In this document: piece by piece, positions 25,291 through 32,559 of the stretch
Numbering within the stretch: position 1 is the stretch's first letter
Layout of the letters: each line of letters opens with the position of its first letter
Source of the DNA: Bacteroidales bacterium UBA1392
GTDB taxonomy: Bacteria > Bacteroidota > Bacteroidia > Bacteroidales > UBA932
DNA length: 34,349 nt
Direction of reading: 5' to 3'
NCBI GenBank assembly: GCA_002305275.1
Contig: DBQO01000032.1
Coordinates: forward strand, 1-34,349
Made by a program: the position numbers and the translations under genes
Notes under the pieces: model-generated
Database searches by the model: none
Told to the model about the DNA's origin: nothing
Seen by the model: the letters and a program-made list of their open reading frames with translations, nothing else

Positions 25291-26366
25291 TTCAGATGGG
25301 TTATGAATTTTATGTAAGTGTGAATAGCTTGGCATATCTCCTCCTTGAGTATATATTCGTCCGCCTTGTGTGAACGTGAAGACTCCCCGGGCCCCATTTT
25401 TATAGCAGGGATATTGAGTCTCATCCAATCGGAAGTGGTGGGGGAGACATATTGCTCTATTGAGCATCTCTCAGCAGCCTCAAGCAGGGGATGCCCTAGG
25501 GGCGTTGCAGATGATCGGTTGGTGAGGTTGCGTGCTTTTAGAGTACTGCGGAGGTTATTTTGGAGGATTTCCATTATCTCAGGATTGCTGTATGCGTCAG
25601 TCGGTCTGATGTCCAGCACAAAAGTACACTCATCCGGAATAACATTGTGCGCCGTACCGCCATTAATCTGTGTGACGTTGATATGGGTAGTTCCCATTGT
25701 CGGAGATATTTTATCAAATCGGAAATCCCTGAGAATTGAGATGTCATTGAGGGCGATAAGGATTGCATTATCGCCATCATTTCGTGCGGCGTGGCCACTG
25801 ACCCCCTTTGCAGTAGCATCTATCACCAGCAATCCCCTTTCAGCGATAGCTGTGCGCATGCCTGTAGGTTCGCCAACAATCGCCATATCTGCAAGATCCG
25901 GCATTTCTGCGCTTATCCTTTGCATACCGTCAGGGCCTGAGCGCTCCTCTTCAGCTGTAAGCAGCAGCAACGGCTCTACTTTGAGGGATTCCAGGTGCTC
26001 CTTATGCTCCGCAAAATAGAGAAATGTATGTAGGAGAGCGGAGAGACTTCCACCGGCATCATTGCTTCCAACCCCGAGTATCCGCTCCTTGTCCAAAGGG
26101 GGATTGAATGGGTCGAAGGTGTAGAGTTCGGAGGGTTTGATCGTGTCTATATGACTGTTGAGCATCAGCACGGGGCGGTCGTTGGAAGAGTGGGGAAGAC
26201 GTACAATAATATTATTGCCTACAAGTTGAGGTTCGAGAGACCTCTTCCTGAGATATTCTGCTATAAATGCCGCCCTGTTCGCCTCTTCGAATGAGAGCGA
26301 AGGAATGGTAATCATTTTTTCGAGGAATAAAATTGCCTCTTCGCAATATCTGCCGATACTCTCCAT
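25287..26366 (-). CDS. argE: M20-family deacylase, ArgE-type (acylcitrulline or acylornithine)
   Basis: The 359-residue enzyme is an M20 metallopeptidase-fold amidohydrolase. Metal ligands are visible: His72 with Asp74 in LNSHIDTI, Asp103 in GSNDAGGS, and the Glu139-Glu140 pair in LTAEEERSG. A dimerisation domain is inserted near residues 170-285. In the classical pathway ArgE deacetylates N-acetylornithine. In an ArgF' pathway the carbamoylation comes first, so the expected substrate here is N-acylcitrulline, probably N-succinylcitrulline; that is an inference from the operon. It starts 6 bp after argB and overlaps argH by 4 bp. Confidence 0.88.
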   Translation of the reverse strand: MESIGRYCEEAILFLEKMITIPSLSFEEANRAAFIAEYLRKRSLEPQLVGNNIIVRLPHSSNDRPVLMLNSHIDTIKPSELYTFDPFNPPLDKERILGVGSNDAGGSLSALLHTFLYFAEHKEHLESLKVEPLLLLTAEEERSGPDGMQRISAEMPDLADMAIVGEPTGMRTAIAERGLLVIDATAKGVSGHAARNDGDNAILIALNDISILRDFRFDKISPTMGTTHINVTQINGGTAHNVIPDECTFVLDIRPTDAYSNPEIMEILQNNLRSTLKARNLTNRSSATPLGHPLLEAAERCSIEQYVSPTTSDWMRLNIPAIKMGPGESSRSHKADEYILKEEICQAIHTYIKFITHLK

Positions 26367-26372
26367 GATTTT

Positions 26373-27149
26373 CTATTTTATAAGGGTTGTACCCCTCTCA
26401 TTATTCAGGTTGCGGGCATGTTTGATCACAACTTCGGATACTCCATTGCCTATGGCGGCAAATGCATTCTCCAGTTTTGGAATCATTCCTCCTTCAATTA
26501 TACCCTCTTCAAGTAGCTTCGCGAAATATTCCTCCGTTATCCTTGGGACAACTGAGGACTCATCATGCCGGTCCAGGAGTACTCCATCCTTTTCAAGACA
26601 GAATATCAGACGGACATCATATCTGCCGGTCATCGCTATTGCAAGCGTTGATGCCATAGTGTCGGCGTTAGTGTTGAGGAGCGAACCCTTTCCGTCGTGC
26701 GTAATGGCACAGAAAACAGGGCAAAGACCTCTCTCAAGCAGAGTCGAAAGCTCTTCGCTGCCAATATTAGAGGGATCGACGTCTCCCACATATCCGAAGT
26801 CTATAGGTTCAGGTGAGCGTCTTGTAGCGGGTACTATATTGCAATCTGCACCGGAAAGGCCGATGGCATTGCAACCCTCGCTTTGTAAGGCTGCAACTAT
26901 CGATTTGTTGATCCATCCGGCATAGACCATTGCAACGGTCTTAAGTGTCTCGTAATCCGTGATACGCCGCCCTTTATGCATTCGGGTCTCTATACCGAGT
27001 CTTTCAGCCATCTCTGTAGCCATCACTCCGCCACCGTGTATGAGTATTTTAGCTCCTTTTATCTTACTGAAATCATAAAGGAAACGTTTGAGTGCAGCGG
27101 GGTCATCGACCACGTTGCCTCCTATCTTTATGACCTGTAGAGTTTTCAT
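26373..27149 (-). CDS. argB: acylglutamate kinase, ArgB-type
   Basis: The 258-residue amino-acid kinase has VIKIGGNVVDD at the N-terminus, ILIHGGGVMATEMAERLGI, and ITEEYFAKLLEEGIIEGGMIPKLENAFAAIGNGVSEVVI near the C-terminus, all marks of ArgB. It phosphorylates the side-chain carboxylate of an N-acylated glutamate. In Bacteroides fragilis the corresponding enzyme was reported to use N-succinylglutamate; whether this one does follows only from the ArgF' type in the same operon. It overlaps argF' by 4 bp. Confidence 0.92.
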   Translation of the reverse strand: MKTLQVIKIGGNVVDDPAALKRFLYDFSKIKGAKILIHGGGVMATEMAERLGIETRMHKGRRITDYETLKTVAMVYAGWINKSIVAALQSEGCNAIGLSGADCNIVPATRRSPEPIDFGYVGDVDPSNIGSEELSTLLERGLCPVFCAITHDGKGSLLNTNADTMASTLAIAMTGRYDVRLIFCLEKDGVLLDRHDESSVVPRITEEYFAKLLEEGIIEGGMIPKLENAFAAIGNGVSEVVIKHARNLNNERGTTLIK

Positions 27150-28102
27150 TGGATTCCGAGAAGAAGTTCTTTTATTATTACCTGCGCAGAGACTACTCTG
27201 TTGGCCGCTTGTGGGATAACTATGGAGTTAGGAGACTCTATGACATCATCAGTCACTATCATGTTGCGTCTTACAGGCAGACAATGCATGAAATAGGCAT
27301 CATTGGTAAGGGCCATTTTCCTGCTGTCCACGCACCATGAGTGATCCATATGCAATACTTTGCCGTAGTTGGGATCCCTGTATGCAGACCAGTTTTTGGC
27401 ATAGATGAAGTCGGCACCCTCAAATGCCTTCTCCTGATCATATTCCACCGTGGCTTTTCCGATAAACTCATCAGCGAGTTCGTAACCTTTGGGGTGTGTA
27501 ATTACAAGCTCATACCCTTTGGCATTGATCCACTCGGCAAAAGAGTTACTCACAGCCTGAGGCAGGGCTTTGGGGTGTGGAGCCCAGGTTAGTACCACCC
27601 TGGGCCTTTCGGTTCTCTTATATTCCTCAATGGTTATGAGGTCCGCAAATGTTTGAAGGGGGTGTCTTGTGGCAGCCTCCATGCTGAAAACCGGCTTTCC
27701 GGAATATTTGACAAACTGGTTGAGTATTTTTTCTTTATAGTCATCTTCTTTACTCTCAAATCTGGCAAAAGATCTAACTCCGATCATGTCGCAATAAGAC
27801 CCCATCACAGGGATAGCCTCAAGTATGTGTTCGGGTTTGTCTCCATCCATGACAACCCCTCTTTCAGTCTCCATTTTCCAGGCACCCTGGTTGATGTCGA
27901 GGACTATCACATTCATTCCAAGGTTGAGGGCTGCCCTCTGAGTGCTGAGTCTTGTGCGGAGACTGGAGTCGAAAAAGATCATAAGCAGGGTCTTGTTTCG
28001 TCCCAGTTCAATGTCTGCGAGGGGATTAGCCTTGACATAATTGGCCTTGGCGAGCGCATCGTCAATGGATGCGATGTCATGTATTGAGGTAAAATGTTTC
28101 AT
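27146..28102 (-). CDS. argF': N-acylornithine carbamoyltransferase ArgF', probably N-succinylornithine-specific
   Basis: The 318-residue protein belongs to the aspartate/ornithine carbamoyltransferase fold but to the AOTCase/SOTCase branch. Carbamoyl-phosphate binding is shown by SSLRTR (residues 46-51), RHPLQTFADL and HCLPVRRN. The segment GDKPEHI places Pro at residue 90. In the characterised enzymes this position is Pro in the succinylornithine transcarbamylase of Bacteroides fragilis and Glu in the acetylornithine enzyme of Xanthomonas, so succinylornithine is the likely substrate. It is flanked by argD (14 bp upstream) and argB (4-bp overlap). Confidence 0.9.
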   Translation of the reverse strand: MKHFTSIHDIASIDDALAKANYVKANPLADIELGRNKTLLMIFFDSSLRTRLSTQRAALNLGMNVIVLDINQGAWKMETERGVVMDGDKPEHILEAIPVMGSYCDMIGVRSFARFESKEDDYKEKILNQFVKYSGKPVFSMEAATRHPLQTFADLITIEEYKRTERPRVVLTWAPHPKALPQAVSNSFAEWINAKGYELVITHPKGYELADEFIGKATVEYDQEKAFEGADFIYAKNWSAYRDPNYGKVLHMDHSWCVDSRKMALTNDAYFMHCLPVRRNMIVTDDVIESPNSIVIPQAANRVVSAQVIIKELLLGIQ

Positions 28103-28116
28103 GAGGTTATTATTGT

Positions 28117-29250
28117 TTAGTTGGTATCATCAGTTAGCTGATTAAATGCTTCTACAAAGATATCTATTGTTTGTTTATCAACATTCAGAGGAGGAAGCAG
28201 ACGGATGATGTTTTTGCCCGCACCTCCGGTGAAAATTTGTTTTTCAAATAGTAATCGGTTGCGTAGAGTCTCGTACCCCTCTTTCAATTCAATACCGATC
28301 ATCAGACCTTTACCCCGAATCTCCTTGATGGCTCTGTTACCCTTCAGACAACTAGTTATATAGTCACCCATTGCGGCAGCATTTTCCATCAAAGATTCCT
28401 CTCTGATTACTTTTAATACCGCCAAAGCTGCCGTACAGGCGAGGTGGTTGCCCCCGAAAGTGGTGCCGAGCATACCGTGTAGAGCTTGGAAGAGTGGGGA
28501 GATAAGCACTCCGCCAATAGGGAAGCCGTTTCCCATCCCTTTGGCTACGGTGATGATGTCACCTCTCACTCTGCTATGTTGGTGGGCAAAAAAACGGCCG
28601 CTTCTTCCATATCCCGACTGCACTTCGTCAAAAATGAGCACTACTTCGTACTTGTCGCAAAGCTCCCTGATGCCTTTAAGGTAGTCTGCTTTGGGTTCAA
28701 ATATACCCGCTACTCCTTGGATGCCCTCGATCAGGATAGCTGCGTATTCCCCCTTTGCCATCTCGGCCCCGGCAGCAGCAAGATCGCCCATAGGTATGAA
28801 GGTGACATTGCCTGTGCGGTTAAAAGGAGCTTGTATTGCGGGATTATCTGTGGCAGCCACGGCACCGGAAGTACGGCCGTGGAATGCCTTCCGTAGTGCC
28901 AGTACTCTCGCTTTTCCGGTATGGAAAGAGGCCAGTTTTATGGCATTTTCATTGGCTTCCGCACCGGAATTGCAGAGGAAAAGTGAATAATCCCCGTAGT
29001 CTGATAGTTTACCAAGCTCTTGTGCCAGTTGTTGTTGAAGGGCATTTTGAACGGCATTGGAATAGAAACCTATTTTATGAAGCTGCCCGCTGATCATTTT
29101 AACATAAGTGGGATGACAGTGACCTATGGAAATAACGGCATGACCTCCGTAGAGATCGATATATTCTTTTCCTTCCTTGTCAATAATTCTGCACCCGTAT
29201 GCCTTGACAGGTTCAATGGGCCAGAGAGGGTAAACATCGAAGAGCTTCAT
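28117..29250 (-). CDS. argD: acylornithine aminotransferase, ArgD-type
   Basis: The 377-residue class III PLP aminotransferase forms N-acylornithine from N-acylglutamate semialdehyde using glutamate. Visible features are YIDLYGGHAVISIGHCHP, the phosphate-binding SGAEANENAIKLA, the DEVQSGYGRSG segment and the PLP lysine in ITVAKGMGNGFPIGG. The protein is short for the family but includes all these elements. It starts 11 bp after argC and is followed by argF' after 14 bp. Confident as an ArgD-type enzyme; the acyl group is discussed under argF'. Confidence 0.93.
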   Translation of the reverse strand: MKLFDVYPLWPIEPVKAYGCRIIDKEGKEYIDLYGGHAVISIGHCHPTYVKMISGQLHKIGFYSNAVQNALQQQLAQELGKLSDYGDYSLFLCNSGAEANENAIKLASFHTGKARVLALRKAFHGRTSGAVAATDNPAIQAPFNRTGNVTFIPMGDLAAAGAEMAKGEYAAILIEGIQGVAGIFEPKADYLKGIRELCDKYEVVLIFDEVQSGYGRSGRFFAHQHSRVRGDIITVAKGMGNGFPIGGVLISPLFQALHGMLGTTFGGNHLACTAALAVLKVIREESLMENAAAMGDYITSCLKGNRAIKEIRGKGLMIGIELKEGYETLRNRLLFEKQIFTGGAGKNIIRLLPPLNVDKQTIDIFVEAFNQLTDDTN

Positions 29251-29261
29251 AGTACAGGGGT

Positions 29262-30233
29262 TTAGAAAGTGGTGGATTTGAGTCTCAGACCGCTGCTTTC
29301 ATCATATCCGAACATGAGGTTCATATTCTGTACGGCTTGTCCGGATGCACCTTTCACCAGATTGTCAATTATAGAGGTGATGTGCAGATAACCGTCGTAG
29401 GATGCAATGTGAAGAAGCCCTTTGTTGGTATTGACCACCTCTTTGAGACTGATGGGGGTATCCGAAACAAAGACAAAAGGCGAACTCTTGTAATATTCTT
29501 TGTAAATTGCGGATATCTCTTCTGCTGGCAGTGCACACCTTGTATAGATGCTGGCAAAAATACCTCGGGTGAAATTTCCTCTGATCGGCACGAAATTGAC
29601 ACGGATATCTCTGCCGGTAAGAGTACGAATGCTCTTTGCTATCTCTGCCAGGTGTTGGTGTCTGAAGGATTTATATACGGAAATATTGTTGTCCCTATAA
29701 CTGAAATGGGTAGTCTCTACAGGTGTTTTGCCTGCGCCGGTTGAACCTGTAATGGCATGAACGTGGATTTCATCCTCGATCATTTTCTTAGCGAGAAGAG
29801 GCAGGATGCCTAACTCGATGGCTGTTGCAAAGCAGCCGGGATTGGCTACGGAATAACTACCTTTGATCAAATCCCTATTCATTTCGCAGAGTCCATACAC
29901 AAAATCCCTTCCCATATAATCGCCGTCAATTCTGAAATCATTGCCTAAATCTATGATACGGCAACTCCCGGAGATGGAGTGGGTGGAGAGAAACTCACGA
30001 GAAATGCCGTGTACCAGACATAGGAAGAGCACCTCCGGATCCCCCACCTGATCGGTGAATTTTAGGTCACACTCTCCAAAAAGATCTCTGTGGACACTGG
30101 AAACCATATCACCAACCTGTGTGGTGCTCATCACATTGGTGACTTCAACCTCGGGATGGTTGATCAAAATCCTGATCAGTTCACCGGCGGTATATCCCGT
30201 GCCTCCCGCTATCGTAGTTTTGATTTTTCCCAT
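29262..30233 (-). CDS. argC: N-acyl-gamma-glutamyl-phosphate reductase
   Basis: The NADPH-dependent enzyme reduces acylglutamyl phosphate to the semialdehyde. It has the dinucleotide-binding TTIAGGTGYTAGELIRIL, the catalytic Cys in SVANPGCFATAIELGILPLL, and GSTGAGKTPVETTHFSYR. The 323-residue start at 30233 (MGKIKTTIAGG) is preferred because it leaves a 13-bp gap to the argG stop. An upstream ATG at 30266 would overlap argG by 20 bp and adds a Lys-rich tail not usual for ArgC. It is the third gene of the operon. Confidence 0.93.
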   Translation of the reverse strand: MGKIKTTIAGGTGYTAGELIRILINHPEVEVTNVMSTTQVGDMVSSVHRDLFGECDLKFTDQVGDPEVLFLCLVHGISREFLSTHSISGSCRIIDLGNDFRIDGDYMGRDFVYGLCEMNRDLIKGSYSVANPGCFATAIELGILPLLAKKMIEDEIHVHAITGSTGAGKTPVETTHFSYRDNNISVYKSFRHQHLAEIAKSIRTLTGRDIRVNFVPIRGNFTRGIFASIYTRCALPAEEISAIYKEYYKSSPFVFVSDTPISLKEVVNTNKGLLHIASYDGYLHITSIIDNLVKGASGQAVQNMNLMFGYDESSGLRLKSTTF

Positions 30234-30246
30234 TGTATCATTTTTC

Positions 30247-31446
30247 TTAGAGGATATTTTCCTCATCGTGTATCGAATAATAGATCTTGAGCGGATTGGC
30301 CAATACCTTGGTAAATCCTATTACATCCCTACCGGTGAATGACTTATTGGCCTCTCCATAATCGCCGAATTTGGAGTTCATAAGGTCGAAATCGCTCTTG
30401 CAGCCCAGCACCTGATAATTGTAGGGCTGCAGACGAACCTGTACTTCACCCGTAACAGCGCGCTGCGAGTCCTCAAGATAGACTTCAATATTGCGCATCA
30501 CCTGGTCAAGGTACTGCGCCTCATGCATCATCTGGCCGTAGAATCCCGAGAGCTGCTCTTTCCAGTAGAGTTGTGACTTAGTTAGCACATGCTTCTCGAG
30601 TAGGTGGTGCGCCTTTATTATGATCAGTGGGGCTGCCGCCTCAAATGCCACTCTACCCTTGATGCCTATAATTGTATCCCCAACATGAGTATCACGACCG
30701 ATACCGTAGGGAGCTGCAATTTCCCTGAGTTTACGGATCAGCTCCACGGGAGTCATTTTCTCCGAATTGAGCGCCACCGGCTCTCCCTTTTCAAAGGTTA
30801 TGGTCACAATATCGCTCCCATCGCGGGTCACCTGTACTGGGTATGCTTCCTCGGGGAGGTAGCCGTGAGAAGAGAGAGTTTCCACTCCTCCAATGCTGGT
30901 ACCCCAGAGGCCTTGGTTGATGGAGTACCTGGATTTCTCCCAGGAGAAATTGAATCCGTGCTTCTGCAGGTAATCAATCTCTTCTTTCCTACTTAAGCCC
31001 AATTCCCTTATGGGGGCAATAATCTCCACTTCGGGCGCCAGGATCTCGAATACTATATCAAATCGTACCTGGTCGTTGCCTGCTCCCGTGCTGCCGTGCG
31101 CTACCGCATCTGCACCAATCTTTTTGACCTGTTTTAGTACTTCCAGTGCCTGGAATATGCGCTCTGAACTTACGGAAAGGGGATAAGTGTTGTTTTTAAG
31201 GATATTTCCGAAAATAAGATATCTGATGCCTTTACGGTAGTATGTTTCCGTGGCATCCACGGTGGTGTGAGAAGCAGCTCCAAGTTCAAGTGCTCTCTTT
31301 TCGATGTTTTTTGCTTCCTCTTCGGAAAAACCGCCGGTATTGACAGTTACCGTATGAACTTCAAAATTCTTTTCATTTTTGAGGTAAGGAATGCAAAAAG
31401 AGGTATCCAGACCTCCGCTAAAAGCAAGTACGACTTTTTTATTCAT
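30247..31446 (-). CDS. argG: argininosuccinate synthase
   Basis: ArgG joins citrulline and aspartate using ATP. The 399-residue protein has the PP-loop VLAFSGGLDTSF at the N-terminus, VAHGSTGAGNDQVRFD, and SINQGLWGTSIGG. Its place as the second gene, before the acyl-glutamate steps, is compatible with operon order not following pathway order. It starts 5 bp after the stop of the GNAT gene. Confident call. Confidence 0.96.
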   Translation of the reverse strand: MNKKVVLAFSGGLDTSFCIPYLKNEKNFEVHTVTVNTGGFSEEEAKNIEKRALELGAASHTTVDATETYYRKGIRYLIFGNILKNNTYPLSVSSERIFQALEVLKQVKKIGADAVAHGSTGAGNDQVRFDIVFEILAPEVEIIAPIRELGLSRKEEIDYLQKHGFNFSWEKSRYSINQGLWGTSIGGVETLSSHGYLPEEAYPVQVTRDGSDIVTITFEKGEPVALNSEKMTPVELIRKLREIAAPYGIGRDTHVGDTIIGIKGRVAFEAAAPLIIIKAHHLLEKHVLTKSQLYWKEQLSGFYGQMMHEAQYLDQVMRNIEVYLEDSQRAVTGEVQVRLQPYNYQVLGCKSDFDLMNSKFGDYGEANKSFTGRDVIGFTKVLANPLKIYYSIHDEENIL

Positions 31447-31451
31447 ATCTT

Positions 31452-32021
31452 TTAATTGTTTTCCGTTTGTTTTTTGGGATCGCCCGAATGTTGTGCGGGA
31501 TCATAGAGCAGACCTGTACAAAGGCACATTTTGTAATCATTTCTTTGAAGAATATCAAAATTGCGGCATCCGCTGCAACCCTTCCAAAACTCCTCATCGT
31601 CCGTAAGTTCGGAAAAGGTTACAGGGTGAAATCCCAAATCGTAATTAATTTTCATTACCGCCAGACCGGTGGTGATGCTAAATATCTTAGCATTTGGGTA
31701 AAGAGTTCTGGAAAGGTCGAAAATCTTCTGTTTTATACGTCTGGCAAGGCCGGTCTGTCGAAATTTGTGTGCTACTATCAGACCGGAATTTGCTACAAAC
31801 TTCTGGTGTCCCCAGGTCTCTATATAGGAAAAGCCGGCAAGTTCACCATCCTCCGATATTGCAATGACGGCTTTGCCTGAAAGCATTTTGGCAGAAATAT
31901 ATTCCGGCGTTCTTTTGGCTATGCCGGTACCCCTTTCCTGTGCTGAAACATATACAAGTTCACATATACGTTCAGCGTATTGGATATGGCTCTCATCGGC
32001 CACAACTACATTTATATCCAT
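31452..32021 (-). CDS. GNAT acyltransferase, candidate first enzyme of arginine synthesis
   Basis: The 189-residue protein has the GNAT fold: an acyl-CoA-binding motif around VAHKFRQTGLARRIKQKIF (about residues 85-103) and the following NAKIFSITTGLAVMKINYDLGFHPV, typical of an N-acyltransferase. The C-terminal part carries four closely placed cysteines, C149-x-x-C152 and C166-x-C168, not usual for GNATs and possibly a metal site. It heads the arginine operon, 5 bp before argG, and no argA or argJ is present. It is therefore the best candidate for glutamate N-acylation (succinylation or acetylation), although that is inferred from position and not proven. Confidence 0.82.
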   Translation of the reverse strand: MDINVVVADESHIQYAERICELVYVSAQERGTGIAKRTPEYISAKMLSGKAVIAISEDGELAGFSYIETWGHQKFVANSGLIVAHKFRQTGLARRIKQKIFDLSRTLYPNAKIFSITTGLAVMKINYDLGFHPVTFSELTDDEEFWKGCSGCRNFDILQRNDYKMCLCTGLLYDPAQHSGDPKKQTENN

Positions 32022-32060
32022 TACAAATGATAAAACTGAAAAAAAACAGAGAGTATTTTG

Positions 32061-32076
32061 GGAGGGACATCCCTCC
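32061..32076 (-). promoter_or_regulatory. hairpin in the arginine-operon leader
   Basis: GGAGGGA and TCCCTCC pair perfectly around two bases (or as 6 bp with a 4-nt loop). On the minus-strand RNA the hairpin is followed after about 15 nt by a run of eight U. It lies some 40 nt before the GNAT start; the U run is too distant for a standard terminator. Confidence 0.5.
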
Positions 32077-32191
32077 GGAATTAATGGAAACCCGTAAAGC
32101 CCACGTATCAGGCCGTACAGGTCTATCTTCGGACTCTGAAAGTCGCTCCATCAAAAGAAAATATGAAAAAATCCCTGTTCATAAAGTGGAG

Positions 32192-32199
32192 CAAAGATA
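32192..32199 (-). promoter_or_regulatory. -7 element of the arginine operon
   Basis: The minus strand reads TATCTTTG, a full match to TAnnTTTG. A start near 32185 would give a leader of about 165 nt before the GNAT gene. No TTTG is found 19 bp upstream. Confidence 0.5.
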
Positions 32200-32240
32200 C
32201 CAATCTTTTTTAACAAGGGATATAATTCTTTAAAAATTGT

Positions 32241-32248
32241 TACCTTTG
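32241..32248 (+). promoter_or_regulatory. -7 element for the small RHH-like gene
   Basis: TACCTTTG matches TAnnTTTG and lies 22 bp before the GTG start at 32271. No clear -33 element is seen. Confidence 0.5.
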
Positions 32249-32270
32249 GTGCTATATTTTTAGAGACGAA

Positions 32271-32501
32271 GTGAAAAAGAGATCCAAAAAGCAGAAATTA
32301 TCTCCGGATATTATCGCTCAAGAGCGCGACGAGCTCATCCGAAGACATAGAAAAACGATTCTTTTCAATGAAAGGGAGATCTCTCTTATAGAGCAGTATT
32401 GCAATAAATATAAAATCTCTTCTAAATCGACTCTATTTAGGGATATAATAATTTCTCACCTTCTCCAACAGGTGGATGACAATTATCCCAAACTCTTCTG
32501 A
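32271..32501 (+). CDS. small conserved-looking protein, possible ribbon-helix-helix fold
   Basis: The 76-residue protein begins at a GTG codon placed 22 bp after a -7 promoter element. The first 30 residues are rich in Lys and Arg. They are followed by KTILFNEREISLIEQYCNKYKISSKSTLFRDIIISHLLQQ, which has the pattern of a short beta strand and two helices seen in MetJ/Arc proteins: a strand around TILFN, helix A around EREISLIEQYCNKY, a turn, and helix B from SKSTLFRDIIISHLL. It is divergent from the arginine operon and could be a DNA-binding regulator; target unknown. There is no partner toxin gene beside it. Confidence 0.65.
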   Translation: MKKRSKKQKLSPDIIAQERDELIRRHRKTILFNEREISLIEQYCNKYKISSKSTLFRDIIISHLLQQVDDNYPKLF

Positions 32502-32507
32502 GGTTGA

Positions 32508-32521
32508 CGGGCTGTAGCCCG
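32508..32521. other. short hairpin between convergent genes
   Basis: CGGGC-TGTA-GCCCG forms a 5-bp stem 7 bp after the stop of the RHH-like gene. No T run follows in either direction, so a terminator role is uncertain. Confidence 0.35.
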
Positions 32522-32559
32522 CCTGTGTAATAAAGCCGGTTTCCGGGAAAAAGGAATAG

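Noticed and set aside
25291..25467. 59-codon N-terminal extension of argH
   Set aside because: It overlaps argE, lacks similarity to ArgH openings, and the ATGA overlap with the argE stop marks the real start.
25345..26019. 224-codon frame antisense to argE
   Set aside because: Composition is that of a reversed coding frame and argE motifs are intact on the other strand.
30234..30266. Upstream start for argC
   Set aside because: It overlaps argG by 20 bp and adds a Lys/Ser-rich tail not seen in ArgC proteins; Met at 30233 directly precedes the dinucleotide-binding motif.
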